From Aradus depressus (lineage: Eukaryota; Arthropoda; Insecta; Hemiptera; Aradidae): a stretch of 64,000 nucleotides of DNA. The translations under genes were made by a program, and so were the position numbers. Shown piece after piece: positions 1 through 12,835 of the stretch (positions are counted from its first letter, which is position 1; each line of letters begins with the position of its first letter). Location: positions 33,993,087-34,057,086 of the forward strand of contig OY759216.1 in the NCBI GenBank assembly GCA_963662175.1, in the 5' to 3' direction. The notes beneath the pieces were generated by a model. The model saw only the letters and a list, made by a program, of their open reading frames with translations, was not told where the DNA came from and made no database searches.

Positions 1-1984
1 TGTAATTCTCTCTTTAGAATCAAATATAACTAATTAGCAGTAAATATCTGCAGAGAGCAGTCTTTGACAGGCATACATCAGACAGAAAGACAAAGTAGAG
101 GAGCCCGAGGTCAGACGCCATTTTCATTTTGGCTCCAAACCCACTCCGCCCACTTCTAAAACCACTCTTAAACAATACTCATTCTATATCTAGACAGTTC
201 TTCTGAAATGCAAATATTCATTTCATATTATCTTTATGAAATTAAGGATGATGAAATTGAATTGCATAGACGATGTCGTCTGCAGTAGTTTATGGAGAAG
301 AAAAAAGCTTGGAACATCTTGAGAAGGCTTGTCCACCCCTTTCCATGTACATTTTTTCAAGTTTCAACAAACCCGAGCGCATACGTTTCGCTTAATCAGT
401 ATTTCAGTGCATGATTTGGATTTTAATTCAAAAACCTTCAAAAATACTGTCATTTAGAATTTGAAAACGCCGACCGAAAAGTGGGAGCTTGGAGCTTACA
501 AAAAATGTATCCATACTTAAGCATAGATTAATGCACATATTAGAAACGTTGCCAAGGTTTTTTACGCACCTCTTATCGGAATATAGACTAGTTCGACGAT
601 TTGCCACCATATGCATCTCTCTCAAGGCAACCGAAAGGAATCAACAATGAAAAAAGGGGTTTTTTAACATTCAATAGTCTGCATTTGTATCGAAAATACG
701 TTTTTCATGTTTTGAAAAATAAGAAATATATAAGAAAAAAATAATAAATAAAAAGAGTATTTGCGTTGGAGTCTCGTGTAAATAATTGTTTAGGTGGTAA
801 AATAAAATTCAATATTGAGTCAGTACACTTTTTATAGACAAGACACGAAACCTAGACGAAAAACTGTTAATGGCACGCGGACATATTGCGGAAACTTGTA
901 ATGAATAACGCAAACTTCTTTTTGAAATATAGACAATATTTCAAAAATAAATTTTTTTTATTTATTCAGACCTCTTGTTCTTCAACGACAGATTAGTCTC
1001 CTAGTTAGAGTTACTTTATCCAAGCCTTTCACAACTTGCCTTGTCTATGTTATGGGAAGCCACAATAACTTGTGACTAACTTTTCCAAGTGGAAAAAATT
1101 CTCCCTGGCGTTTAAAATAAAAAAAGTTAAACAGAGACATGTGTAGGGCTAAAAACAAATTTGAAGGAAATCTTGAAAAAGTGGAGCAATCCAGAGATAG
1201 CCACCCTACATAAAGCCGATATCTGATGGTGTAGTGACCAGGGCAACTGACCTTGTCTATTTCGGTCAGTGCCGGGTGCCAACTACTGCCCTTTATCCCA
1301 CAACAACCATCACCATCAATACTTCAGCAGCTATGCACATTTCCCAACGTCACCATATTAATGTTATTTCAATACATTTAGTAAACAACAATGATGACAC
1401 TCCGTCAATGTCAGTTATTTTTCTTCACTCTCACCATTCTTCAATTTCGTTTTCCTTTGACATTTAGCATCCATTTATCAATTCTTCTTCCTTGCTCAGT
1501 ACATTCATTGATCGTTCAGTCCAATAGTCTCCGTCTGATCGATGGTCAGTTCTTCTTCAGTTGTTGACTGTGCTATGGTACAAGACGTTATGACCTCGTA
1601 GTTAAAACCCGAACATGGTTCACAAAAACATCAAAATCATTCACACTCACACACGCCCACTACCAGACGCAGTCAACGGGACTTTCTGGACCCCTGAATC
1701 CTGCTACAGCTGTGACATAGCATCATCTGTCAACAAAATACTCAATAAATACTCCAATTCGGAGACAAAGCAGGGAGAATAATCTGTTAGAGAAATGTAT
1801 AATGCGAAGAAGAAAAAAACTAGAAGTCTATTAATGCCTTGAGAACATCTATAAATATATCCCAATAATTTACAGTTCCGTTTTACAACACTTTTATACA
1901 TTCCTTCTATACGAATCTTATCCAAAAGAAAGAACGAACTATATAATGTTTAAAAAATATAAAGAAAAACTTTTTTTTTTTAAA
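1..1984. other. Gene-free AT-rich sequence
   Basis: I see no convincing exon here. Short open frames lack family motifs or usable splice sites. Around 925-950 there is a fragment of the same repeat that flanks the hammerhead-bearing palindromes further right (ATATAGACAATATTTC). A GC-richer patch at about 1200-1320 is probably old repeat debris. Confidence 0.5.
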
Positions 1985-2220
1985 TATTGTCTATTTCACA
2001 AAACATATAAAACATGGGAGTACTTTCGGTATTGCTACCATCTTCAGCCATACTTAACAAATACTAAATGGAAGTTCAACCAGTTTACAATCCAAACGGT
2101 TCCCTTTTGTAAAAATTTTGTGATATAGACAATATTTTCTTTTTTTTTAAAATGTTTTTCTTTATATTTTTTATTGTTTCACAATATCTCTGCAAAAATT
2201 GTTAAGTATCATATCTAAAT
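1985..2220. repeat. Hammerhead-bearing palindromic repeat, GCAA-loop family, copy 1
   Basis: The left half reads ATATTGTCTATTTCACAAAA, then a minus-strand hammerhead motif. The right half contains the diverged complement (TTTTGTGATATAGACAATAT) and ends in TTTCACAATATCTCTGCAAA. The same building blocks recur at 21.2-21.7, 24.8-25.0 and 60.8 kb. A further fragment of the right end is at 4165-4215. This is a non-coding repeat, probably a non-autonomous retroelement. Confidence 0.65.
2013..2052 (-). ncRNA. Hammerhead ribozyme motif (AGTACT stem III)
   Basis: On the minus strand: stem I ATGG, core CTGAAGA, stem-loop II GGTA-GCAA-TACC (a GNRA loop), core GAA, palindromic stem III AGTACT, C at the cleavage position, then CCAT closing stem I. 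All conserved hammerhead core bases are present. A stem III this short is typical of hammerheads thought to work as dimers. Activity is inferred. Confidence 0.7.
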
Positions 2221-2285
2221 GTTTGCTAGCGACTGTAGAATTCAAAATTCTGGGGGTATTGAGGGTCAGTCAATGAAGAAAATAC

Positions 2286-2339
2286 TATTCAAATGCCAAC
2301 GTTTCGATATATTTCATATCATCATCAGGGCTATGAATA
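2286..2339 (-). ncRNA. Hammerhead ribozyme motif (ACGT stem III), left arm
   Basis: Mirror copy of the right-arm motif. On the minus strand it shows stem I GCC, core CTGATGA, hairpin II GATAT/ATATC, core GAA, stem III ACGT, a T at the cleavage position and GGC closing stem I. TATTCA/TGAATA extends stem I beyond an internal loop. Confidence 0.75.
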
Positions 2340-2433
2340 TAGATGGTTGAGGAGAAGGCATGAAGACTGTGAGGTCTTACGTTCAACTGAACGTAAGACC
2401 TCACAGTCTTCATGCCTTCTCCTCAACCATCTA

Positions 2434-2487
2434 TATTCATAGCCCTGATGATGATATGAAATATATCGAAACGTTGGCATTTGAATA
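2434..2487 (+). ncRNA. Hammerhead ribozyme motif (ACGT stem III), right arm
   Basis: Stem I 5' half is TATTCA..GCC (2434-2444). Core CTGATGA is at 2445-2451, hairpin II GATAT..ATATC at 2453-2467, core GAA at 2468-2470, palindromic stem III ACGT at 2471-2474, cleavage-site T at 2475 and stem I 3' half GGC..TGAATA at 2476-2487. Every invariant hammerhead position is intact. Confidence 0.78.
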
Positions 2488-2544
2488 GTATTTTCTTCAT
2501 TGACTGACCCTCAATACCCCCAGAATTTATCATATCTAATGTTT

Positions 2545-2640
2545 GTTTGTGATTCATGCCCAGGCTTCAACTGTGAGTTCATATCGCCAACTGTAAGAGC
2601 GCTCTTTCTCTCTAACATACACTGCAGGTTCATGACAGTC
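2545..2640 (-). repeat. tRNA-derived SINE family 1, 3' fragment
   Basis: Contains the family's 3' end (GATTCATGCCCAGGC on the plus strand, complement of the SINE terminus) and the conserved AGAGCGCTCTTTC box. The tRNA head is missing. Compare the full copy at 41,838-42,165. Confidence 0.7.
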
Positions 2641-2854
2641 TAGGTAAAAGTCATAAGTGACGAGGAATAAGTCCACTTTCCCTCGTAACATTTTTTAAAA
2701 AATATTTAGATTAGTTTTACAGATGATTTTTTCTTCTATTTAACATTGCATAGACGTCAGGGTCATTAGCGATGACTAGTTTGTCTAAATATCTAGGAAT
2801 AGATAATTAAAATACACAATTTCTTTGTCAAACTTCACTATATATTCTCAAATA

Positions 2855-2893
2855 CTCAACTAGTTTCGCCGTGTTAAGGCATTATCAAGAGTC
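2855..2893 (-). ncRNA. Degenerate hammerhead motif (ACTAGT stem III)
   Basis: On the minus strand: stem I CTC, TTGATAA where CTGANGA is expected, hairpin II GCC..GGC, GAA, palindromic stem III ACTAGT, T, then GAG closing stem I. Two core positions (C3 and G8) differ from the hammerhead consensus, so it is probably inactive. Confidence 0.5.
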
Positions 2894-3079
2894 ACTTACA
2901 AACTGACAGAATTGGTTGACAGGGTAGAAGGTACAGTTATGGAGGGGGTTTTTAGGTAATGACGGGGAATCCCTTGTATCCCTAGAGTAACAAAAACAAG
3001 GGATTCCCCGTCATTACCTAAAAACCCCCTCCATAACTGTACCTTCTACCCTGTCAACCAATTCTGTCAGTTTGTAAGT

Positions 3080-3118
3080 GACTCTTGATAATGCCTTAAC
3101 GCGGCGAAAATAGTTGAG
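3080..3118 (+). ncRNA. Degenerate hammerhead motif, right arm
   Basis: Mirror of the 2855-2893 motif with the same TTGATAA core. Stem III is further damaged (AATAGT instead of ACTAGT). Stem I CTC/GAG is kept. Likely inactive. Confidence 0.45.
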
Positions 3119-3180
3119 TATTTGAGAATATATAGTGAAGTTTGACAAAGAAATTGTGTATTTTAATTATCTATTCCTAG

Positions 3181-5086
3181 AATGGAGCTTCACAAAGTAA
3201 ATCTGGAAACCATAAATTATTTGTCTAAATATCCTCGTAGAGTTTTGCGTCTTTTACAAGTGGATGATGAGTCCGTTATATTGGTCGGTGGGTGTTTGGA
3301 GTATGTTTTTCTAGTCAGTTTGTGTTTTTTCTCTAAGTGTGACGAGGTTTGTGCAGTCAATAAGAAATTTTGTACTGTGAGCTCTATGTAGCCTGGTTGC
3401 AGGAGCAATCTTACAGATGATTTGATTCATGTTTAGATATAGTTTAACCATAAGAAAACTTATTTCAAAAATATAATAAGGATGTAAATAAAGAAGGGAC
3501 TTTACTTCTCACGATTTCTATGAAACAAGTTAAGAAAGCAAATAATAAGGAAGGTCTTATAGAAAAAAAATAAATGACATAGATGGCACTAAGGTTGAGT
3601 CTGATCCGAAGACATTCATTCCTTGTTACATAGAGCTATAACTGTTACCTAGAATATCCATGACCTGCCTAAAACAAAAATATACAAAAGGAGAAGTCTT
3701 AGGAAGAATGCCTCAATGCATTATCTGATGCGTTGGATGTTTACATAATAACTAGGCCTTCTCCTATGTTCACATGTGTATGTATTTACCAGTTAAACAA
3801 AAAAGGTTTTTTTTTTACATTCCTCGTCACTTTTAACCTTTTTTTTTGGAGTCCAAAGATAACATACACCCTATGTATTTCTTAACCGATTGTATACATT
3901 ACTTGGTCATTTTAAAAATCAAAAATACAGACAAGGGGCGACTTAATAGAACAAATGGCGGAAAAAACTCTTACTAAAATAACTGAGGCCATTCGAACTT
4001 GCAAATAATATTCAGACCTTCTTTTATGTGTTACTCATCATAAGTCAACAACAGCCATCGCCATCGGCTGATCACAAAACTATGGCCTTTAAATTTCAAA
4101 AATGTATGATGAAATTCTTTAGCGTTTTCAATTCAACAATTTAACAAAGTAAAAAACGTATGCTTTTCTTTATATTTTTTATTAAGTGTATCACAATATC
4201 TCTGCAAAAAATGTTAGGTATCATTATATATCAGTCTTCTTTCAACTCATTGAATATGACACGGTCAACAATGTATTTGATTATTTTTGTTGTCACGAGA
4301 TATAGCGCTATATTGAAAGACTGATTTGCCGTGGTTGATTATTGAATATTCAATAATAATCAAAACAATGAGCCTTAAAATAAATCAAAACTAACTAAAA
4401 TAAAAGGCAAAACAATGTATTTAGACGTTGATTTTAAAGAGGAAATTGAATTGTTCTTGGGTACGTAATATTAGTACAGTAATGGAATGTGATGTGTTGA
4501 GGCTGTCCAAAAGGGATGGGGCCTCCAAGTGGGCGCTGATTAGCACCTCAGTGGACCTACCGCCTACCAGGCCCAAGTATATTTGGCTAGAGAAGTGCGG
4601 CCGACCTACTCACATCTCCCCTATATATAGCTACAGACAGCTAGAGCTCCCCTCCCTCCGACTATTGGTGGTTCTCTTGTTACCGCCATCTTCACAGTCC
4701 CACATTGGCAATACTCGCCCATTTCACCAACCTGCATTAACAATCCACTTTGTTTCTATCTATCTGTAATGTCTTGCCATTTTATGTATTTCAGTCTGTT
4801 TCAGTCTATTTCAGTCAGACATCATTTTTAGGCTCATCAGTCAACATCCAGCTAGACTCTGAGATGAGTCTATAACTTCTTTAGCCCCTTATCTACTATA
4901 AGATACACTATTTAAGGTTGGCAGTTAATAGCAACTAGTTGTGGTTTAAATAAAATATATTGTTGGACGATCCGGCCACTGGGCTTGGGTCAGGATAGAA
5001 ATACGGTTCAAAGTCTCGTTGGAAAAAGAACTGACTCAGCATACCAACTAAACTAAGCTGATGACAAGTATTCACCATTCTGTCTT
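3181..5086. other. Gene-poor stretch with repeat debris
   Basis: No gene is recognised. A 69-codon open frame at 3182-3391 has no family resemblance I can name. A GC-richer block at about 4480-4700 may be the decayed 5' part of the LINE that follows. Confidence 0.4.
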
Positions 5087-6290
5087 CTATACTATCAGCA
5101 GCTGAAGAAAATCCAAGACGGGTTCAAGCCAAGGGCGAACTTTTACAGGGATGAACAGGGGAGCTGCTGGGAGACCAGCAACGTATCGTACTTCAGCAAC
5201 CTCTTGAACCCCAGCGAAAAGATGAATGGGCCAAAAATAAGGAGGCGCATTCAACTGGAAGACAAGGACGTTCAGGAACCACCGGAGTGAGAGACGTTGC
5301 GGAAGATTTGGTATCCCACAAAAATAGATAGAAGAACACGGGTCTCCAATAGAGCTTCTCACAAGCTGGTCACTAACTACAAGTTCATCTCTATACTGCC
5401 TATGAAAGAAATAACAATATGAGCTGTTGGAGAATAGCAATGCGATTCTGGGCAACACATTCAGATACAGGGAGTCAACAATAGACATGAGGAACATGCT
5501 GGAGAATGGCGTCGACCTGCACCACCTCTTCATAGACTACAAGCAAGCGTATGACAGGAGAGTGAGCACCATTAAGGTGATGTGACCGACCCCCAGGAGT
5601 GTCAGCACCTAGTAAAGAGCATGCATGGGTTCGTCTTCCCTCTCCCCCCCTCCCATACTATTAAGGCTGACAAGCAAGGATGACAGTTAAGCACATCTCA
5701 GGGACGGTCAAGGTCCAGAGCGCAACATTTGTGAGCTTTGACCTCAGACAGGCTCTTAGAGAAGGAGACCCACTATCCCCATTACTCTTCAAATAGCCCT
5801 AAATACGACTATTAGGGCCATCCGCATGAACCGCAATGGCACAATTCATTACAGGCTGTTAACGTATAAGAGAGTTCTAAAACCGGTCGCCACATATGAG
5901 AAAGAAAATTGGGCTCTAAGTAGGAGGGAATGTTGCTCAATGGGTAGGAGAGGTATTGAGGAAATATATACAGCCCTATAAGTGAGGGGGATAGATGAAG
6001 GATAAGGACCAACAGAGAGCTGAGGAAACTATAAAGTAGCCCGAACTTGGTGGCCCTAATGGAGTGTGTCTGTGATGGCAGGGACACTTGCAGAGGATGG
6101 TGCCAGACCGAGTCCCGATGAGGATATTGAAGGGGCACCCAGGAGGACGGAGAAGACGATGGAGAGTCCGTCGAGTTGGGACGAAGACGTGGAGGACGAC
6201 CTCACAACGAAGGTGAAAGCGGAGGCTGGGGATAGAGAAAAATCCGTTACGAAGGTCCAGATTCTACAAGGACCATAGCGCCAGGGAAAG
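5087..6290 (+). pseudogene. Decayed LINE reverse transcriptase
   Basis: Plus-strand frames, broken by stops and shifts, keep reverse-transcriptase signatures. LHHLFIDYKQAYD near 5515-5555 matches the RT motif around the first catalytic Asp. REGDPLSPLLF near 5755-5790 matches the conserved QGDPLSP block and runs into a stop. The YADD region cannot be read. The Arg/Lys-rich tail around 6100-6280 resembles the C-terminus of LINE proteins annotated in arthropods as craniofacial development protein 2-like. This is an old, inactive non-LTR element. Confidence 0.75.
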
Positions 6291-8234
6291 TAAGTAAAGG
6301 ACTTTTTCGCCTGCAATCCGATTTCACGTTTTGTTGAAATAATGCGTGAGGACATCTTGGACACATGGCAGTGCAACCAATAATTCAAATCGCTTGGGGC
6401 AGTGTCTTGAAGAATATTTATACAAATAAAAAAAAAACGACAATACAAACCTCAGTAAACAAAAACAATTCTGTAAAACTAGTAGGAAATGCAGAAATTA
6501 GTTAATGAATATAAATAAATACAAATGCCCAACTAATTTAGGGATTTAAAAAAAAAAGAACGAACTAAGTCGAATTTTAGTAGGCTTAATTCAACAAATC
6601 AATTATATATATAAACGACAATTAAAAATATAACAGATCGTAAGGAGACATTTGAAAATTTGGTCAAATTGAATATAACTAAAGCTATGAAAATGAAGAT
6701 TTCCCATTGAAAAACCAAAGTGAAATTTGTGTGTTCCACGGAACTCTATATCCTAAGATATGTTTTTTTACTGGGAACATTTGTCATTGCTAATGTCTCG
6801 GTTTGATTGGTCACTCCTCTATCATGCACTGTAAAAAGTATAGATATGAGTTCATAAATGCATGAAGTGATCCTGGCATCGTCCAACGATCGAAATAGGC
6901 AAAAAACAAAGAGTATACCCTTTAGTCTGGGTGAAACAAAACAAGTCCAGGGTTTGTATTTATAATTTTCAACATTTTAAATTTACATAGAACTAAACTG
7001 AATTATTTTTAGAAAGAAAAATGTCTGCCGAGTTCAAAGTTCATTTCACCTGATTAATCATATGTTTTTGTAAGATCTCTTTTTAATGTGTAAAATTGGA
7101 GGTCGTTAACAAAGAAATTAGAAACATAAGCAGTATGGAACTAAGTGGTTAATAAACAAAAGTAAGGATACATTTGGATTCAATATCCTTATGTCTTGTC
7201 TCAGTTTCAACATTATCTGCTTGTGATTTAAAATGTATCTAATTAATAATAAGTAAGAATATAAATTGACTGAGGTTTGATGACACTCGCTGAATATTTA
7301 ACTGTTTGAAAAGCAAAACAACTTATTATAACAAATACCCTAACGAAATTGTTCAATTGATAATTCATTATTTCAATTCTAATAATGTTACAATTTAATC
7401 AAATTAATAATTTAATAAATAGGTAATGAGAGTATAGAGCAATAAAGCCATATCAGTTTTCAGTTTCTTTATTCAGTAGAATTAGTCATCTTTCGGATTT
7501 TTTTCGCAACTGTTTCAAAAGCCATTTAGGTTTAGTTATTTTTGACTATTATTAAATACATATAAAACCATCCGTTAATTTTTTAAAAATTGTTTTGCCA
7601 CCAAGATCCACACTCTTCAATAGCAATGAATATACTAAAGATCACTTGCGAAAACACTTACTTGAAATATTAGAAAAACTGTTACCACAGAATTTCATTA
7701 TAAGAAACTTTTTTTTTTTTTTCAACAAGAGATGCTCTTTTTCTAAAAAAAAAATAATTATCAGGATGAATCGCATCCAACGTCCCCCCTCTCTTGCACA
7801 ACTGTGTCTTGTCTAAAAATACATATATTAGTAATATTGACAAGTCAAAGTGCGATAAATAATATAATGGGGATGTGGTGCGATGTATGATGACCTATAG
7901 TATAGAGCTATCCAAAGTATGTTGGCAGAGTCAGATGAGAATTATATGTTACCTTGGATTGCGAAGGCAAGGCTGGTCGGGTCCCAACTACTGCCAACAC
8001 TGCCTAGGGCTGCCCCCACCACCACCGGGCCTATCTCCGAGCTCTTCTGCGCCGATCTACAGCAAAGCAGGGAAATTTGAAGGAAAATTCCCTGTAGACA
8101 CATAAATACATAGTTTTATGTTCCTAGATACTGTTACATTGGTTACTGCTAGCACACTATCTGTGAACTACCGGCGCCCTCTTTTCTGTTTGATATATTT
8201 GAAAAAATAAAATTGTGAAATAAACTGGGAAAAT
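6291..8234. other. Gene-free AT-rich sequence
   Basis: No exon is supported. A short GC-rich patch at about 7965-8060 (CCCCCACCACCACCGGG) is the only compositional break. Similar wording (GTGCCAACTACTGCC) near 1275 suggests a shared repeat. Confidence 0.4.
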
Positions 8235-9190
8235 CATTAACAAAGAAATCGTTGGTAAGCAATGTACTTCCCCAACATCAATTAAGGTTTGTTTCGCTCT
8301 TCCTCCCAAACCAATTGACCGTTTAGGCTAGAAATCAATAGTTGACTTACAAATTCTGAAGCCTCATACTAAATTGTGTGTCGATAGATTCATTACATCA
8401 GCAGTTATTGAGGATTTTTGTGTTAAGCATCCCCCCTTCCGTTGACCGTTGTTCAGGAGTTACTGTGTACACAGACAAACACCGACACACAACACAGTTC
8501 TGGAATCCGAGAGTTTCCCCATTCCCTACCTACAATCTAAAGCTGGGAATATAAAACGGTCTTAGTGGAAAGGTATTTAACAAATATAAAATAATATAAC
8601 AAAAAATAAAAACTAATAAGTAAATAAGAGATTGGATTCAGTTTTGGAGTATCCTGTAAAGTTCATTAAATAACCCTTATCTCGTATTAACAGATTCAAT
8701 TGAAGGATTGGTAGAAACAACAGGATTAGTCCAACGGACGCATTTTCTTAATATAATTCCAGTTGATTCCTTCAACTAGCTCCACCTATTGATGTATTTT
8801 AACAAAAACCTATCATGTCTCATTAAATCAACAGAAGATAATGTTGCGTTTCAGTAAAAAGATGGCTCATAAACTTTTCTGGAACAAATGGTGAAAATAT
8901 TTGTTAAGAATTAAGAAAATATATCCACCATTAAGAAATACCTAGGCGCTTCTGAATACTCATACTAAATGTGCAGATACATTCATTACATCGCCAATTA
9001 TTGGAGTTTATTGGAGGAGGATAGGACCAGACCCAACTTAAAACAATCGAATAACGAATCAACACGAAAATTATTATAACTCAGTAGTCCATGTCTATTG
9101 ATTTTCAAACAGATAAATGGTTTCAGAGGGAGAGTGAAAACTTGATTAATCGCCCTGGGGACGTACATTGCTGGTGATTCATCAACTTCT
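8235..9190. repeat. CTATACGAAG repeat family, several fragments
   Basis: Minus-oriented fragment at about 8240-8530 and mixed fragments at about 8950-9190. They share phrases such as TACTAAATTGTGTGTCGATA and GATTCATCAAC with at least nine other places in the window. A fuller copy lies at 22,935-23,340. Confidence 0.6.
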
Positions 9191-9214
9191 TCTCTTTATC
9201 TACCAACCATTCCA

Positions 9215-9432
9215 TGAGGGAGCCATGGTGCCCGTTCGGGCTAGGGCGTAGGGCTTTGGTCGCATGGTCTCACCATGGTTTTTGGGTTCGAATCACGTCC
9301 GGGAGTGAGTTTTATTTCGTAAATAGGACTCCCTCCCGGGGCCATGGATGTAGTAAATAACTTAATAACAAACACATACATGGCTAGTGTGGTGTCTGCC
9401 GAGGCCAAACATTTAGAAAAAAAAAAAAAACT
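9215..9432 (+). repeat. tRNA-derived SINE family 2, copy 1
   Basis: The element has a B-box-like promoter (GGGTTCGAATCACG), a ~200-bp body ending GTGTCTGCCGAGGCCAAA and a 3' A-rich tail. A second copy in opposite orientation is at 40,147-40,357. The 5' head (GGGCTAGGGCGTAGGGCTTT) resembles a tRNA D-arm region. Expected to be mobilised by a LINE. Confidence 0.75.
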
Positions 9433-12400
9433 TTCCATGCTATTAACTACACAATACCAAAACTCTAAATAGTGCAAGTTTTATTAATACTTACTAATGT
9501 TTATAAGAAAAGCATTTGGAGAAAAGGGAAGTCCCAGCAAGTCTTCTATGGAGATAAGGCAGGGTACAGAAGAAGAAGGTTGCATGGATGCAAAGAAAAG
9601 CTCTTCCTCCACAACCAATCGACGAGATAGACATTTTTGTTATCATGTTGACACACACATAGAAATGTTCTTTTCATTGTTGGAATTAAGTGGTCGGAGA
9701 ACATGAAATTCCGTTGAAAATTCAACAACGAATTTTAACCTATTACATAACTTCCCCTACACTTCGTAAAACTGGGTGAGTAAAAAAAACATGTGGAGAT
9801 GCAAGTTGCACGCAACTTTCTCGTAAACCATAAATGGGCTTTAGAAAGTTCGAGCGGTCTCCTAATTAAATTAAGTATATTTTAATAGGACAAAACATTA
9901 GTTAGATATAGAAACTTACTTTGCCAGAAATCTATTCCTGCCATTTCTTGTTTTTATTTATTTTTTAAGGAACTGCTCATCTATTTTAACCAAATTTGGT
10001 AAATCTAGATTTACAGAGGAGCACCTTCCTTTTAAATACTTTTTTAGTACGATATATTTGTTTAAAATAAAGATGGGGTTCATAGTATTATTTTAAATTC
10101 TATTGTCTACTTCTGTTGGCAGAACTATCTACCGTGAATCGTTTTTTTTTCAGTTGGCAAGGCTAACGGGGGTCCTGGTTTTTGACAATGAAAAATTTGG
10201 CATCATTAGATTAAATAGCATAATTTTTTTGTTTACATTTATACCCATTAATAAAAGTGCGTTAGTTTGAATTACTAATTATGAACTAGAAATAGCCTAA
10301 TTAGGAAATAACCTTCCATCCATCGAAACAGAAAAAAAAATTCTTAAATCCTAAATCTGTAATAGTAACTGCAGGTGTGTTGAAGATTAAAAGAGATTAA
10401 TGTGCATTAAATAAATATTTTGTAAATTAGAATAAAAAATATCTTTTAATGTTGACTTCCAAGTTGGATCTTATAAACCGTAACTCAGATCACTTTACCC
10501 TTTATTTCATCAAAAAGAGAGCAACATTTTAATTAAGTACAAAATGTTAAATTCTAGATTAGCCCTTGTTTTAGTCAGCCACAAAAATTTAAAGTTTCGA
10601 TGATCTCTAGAATCTACTTTTCTGGAAAGTAGACTTTTTTTAATAAAAGTACAATATCCACCTTTTACATTCTATAATTTCTAGCCTGGAGACAAAAAAC
10701 CCATAAACAAGAGTATGACTGAACTTCCATTAAAGTCAAGGACACAGAAAATGAATTTTGGCTAAGTACGGTTCTTCTTGTGAAGGATATTTAGGGCATG
10801 GCTGTCCTTGAACTAAATTAGTTGTTGAGAATATGTCAGGGCAGCCGTTCACTTCAGTTGACAAATATGTCATAATACAGATTAGTGGCGGTCCATGTCT
10901 GCCTCACCTCAGCTTTAGCTATATTTTCACATAATTCTAAAACAAAAACATTGAGTAATAGATTCATCAACGAAGACGAAGAGTTTGCCACACAAAATAA
11001 TGACGTTTTTTATTTACTTTTTAAGCATTTACGGGTTTCCCTAGGTCGCCCAGATTTCTCTCAATAAAAGAAATATAAATATGACTTATAACATAATGGC
11101 TAATATGCACGGAACAGGCCAAGAAATAAAAAATGAAAACGGTGTTTTCATAGAAACTTTTTTACTGCAGACGCTGCAGAAATAAGCCTTTTTTGTTAAT
11201 TGTTAAGAGAAAAAATATGACTTACTTGGCATTAATAGTGTTTCTTAAAATATATATTCACCTTCTATCCATACATTTCTACTAAATAGTACTAAATTAA
11301 ATCTTCTAAGTTCTATTAAGCACGATTCCATCTTAAATTTATATGTTATTGAATGTTTTGGGGTATACCAACTATACCAATGAAAACCCATTACAACTCC
11401 TTTATTGAACCTAATATATTTTAGTCCAAATAGTTGAATCCAAGATAACTCATATAGGACTAGACTAAAAACATACTTGAAGCCTCCCTAGAAGGTTTTA
11501 TAGAACGTCATGTACCAACCTCCCCAACTACTTATAATAAACACAACTTCTGAGTCTGCTTGTGACTTAATAAATGATTCACACTATGGTAACACGCTTA
11601 ATGACCAGGCCAGTCCAAAAGGAAACTAGAAATCTTATTGTCTGGAGAAAACAACTGTCTCTATATAACTAACAAAAATTAATTTAGTCCAGAAAAGTAC
11701 TTACATTTTAAAAAGTTAATTCACAACCAAATAATATAAAATTGGCTTAAATAAACACAAAATAACTATTTACATATTAACTTACTAACTGGTCATTGTA
11801 CACCAAATCAATCCATAGAACAGCTGACTCCAATTTCCGGTTTATATTGAATTTTCAAAGTCCAGAACATGTTCCATGATACCATTGGTCAAATATAACA
11901 TTTTCTGGAACTGACAAGAATTAGAAATGATCTAAAACAATGTTATTGTTGAATAACAAAACAAAAATTACTTTTCCCTCAATGTGTCTGGTACTTTACA
12001 GACTGTGAAATCCTCATGTTACTTTTGCATGTTTCACAATTCATTTCTATTATTTTCAGGCAAATGACCTTGTTTAAAATTACAGAAGAGAAAATGCCAC
12101 CTTATTTAGAAGTTAAAACATTTTCATGTAACGTTTTGATTGAATGCCCTATGAAAAGAGTCGGCAAACCTTACATTTGCAGGCCCCTATGATGCATAAT
12201 GCAGTAGATTTTCAAGCCTGAGCCGCATATCAAAATAAAATCAGCAAAACAACCATTAAAATAAGCATAAAATACAAGAAAATAACATACATATATCGAA
12301 TCCATCCAGCCATCAACCAGCCTCTTAACGTGGGCAGACTGTATATCCCCAGATTTGTTTTCGTACATAACACCAATTTGTGGTTTTAAAAAATTATTTT

Positions 12401-12464
12401 CCAATTCATAATCATTGTTAAAAAAGTATAATGTGACTTGCCAAAGAGTCCATGAAAAAAAAAA
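9433..12464. other. Gene-free AT-rich sequence
   Basis: A minus-strand CTATACGAAG-family fragment lies at about 9660-9770. The rest has no exon, promoter or RNA gene I can support. Confidence 0.4.
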
Positions 12465-12835
12465 GTTTCACTCTCCCCAGCTATACGAAGTATAAGGTTA
12501 TGTAATCAGTCTGAAATTCTATATTGTTTACATCCATATTTCATGTTTTCCAACCTCTGGGTGAGGCTTAACACAAAAACTCTAATAACTGCCGTTGTAA
12601 TGATCGGCACAAAATTTCATATGTTAATTCAGAACCCAATAGGGATGACAGCTATGAATCTTCAGTGGAATCAGCTGAACGACCGGGGGAGATCGGAAGA
12701 GGTTCTACTCAATAACCCTAATATTGTCAATGTAACGAATGTATCGACACAAAATTTATTATGAGGATTCTGAAGCTCCTATTTAAGTCAACTATTGATT
12801 TTTAACTTTTTTTGAGGGAGAACGAAAATTCGATA
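12465..12835 (+). repeat. CTATACGAAG repeat family copy
   Basis: Starts CCCCAGCTATACGAAGTATA and runs through TTATGTAATCAGTCTG, TTTCATGTTTTCC, AACTCTAATAACTGCCG and TATCGACACAAAATTTATTA, in the same order as the copies at 22,935, 38,715 and 43,775. Open frames inside it are not genes. Confidence 0.75.

Larger units (their letters stand above)
2245..2528. repeat. Near-perfect 141-bp-arm palindrome
   Basis: Sequence 2245-2385 is the reverse complement of 2388-2528, with only a 2-nt centre (GTTCA-AC-TGAAC). The arms look identical, so the palindrome is recent or kept equal by conversion. Each arm carries one hammerhead motif pointing outward from the centre. No protein is encoded. Confidence 0.92.
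2793..3180. repeat. 184-bp-arm palindrome with 20-nt centre
   Basis: Arms 2793-2976 and 2997-3180 are inverted copies of equal length, with a handful of differences. Each contains a degenerate hammerhead-like motif facing outward. The phrase TTGTCTAAATATC occurs shortly before the left arm and again about 40 nt after the right arm. No coding content. Confidence 0.92.
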
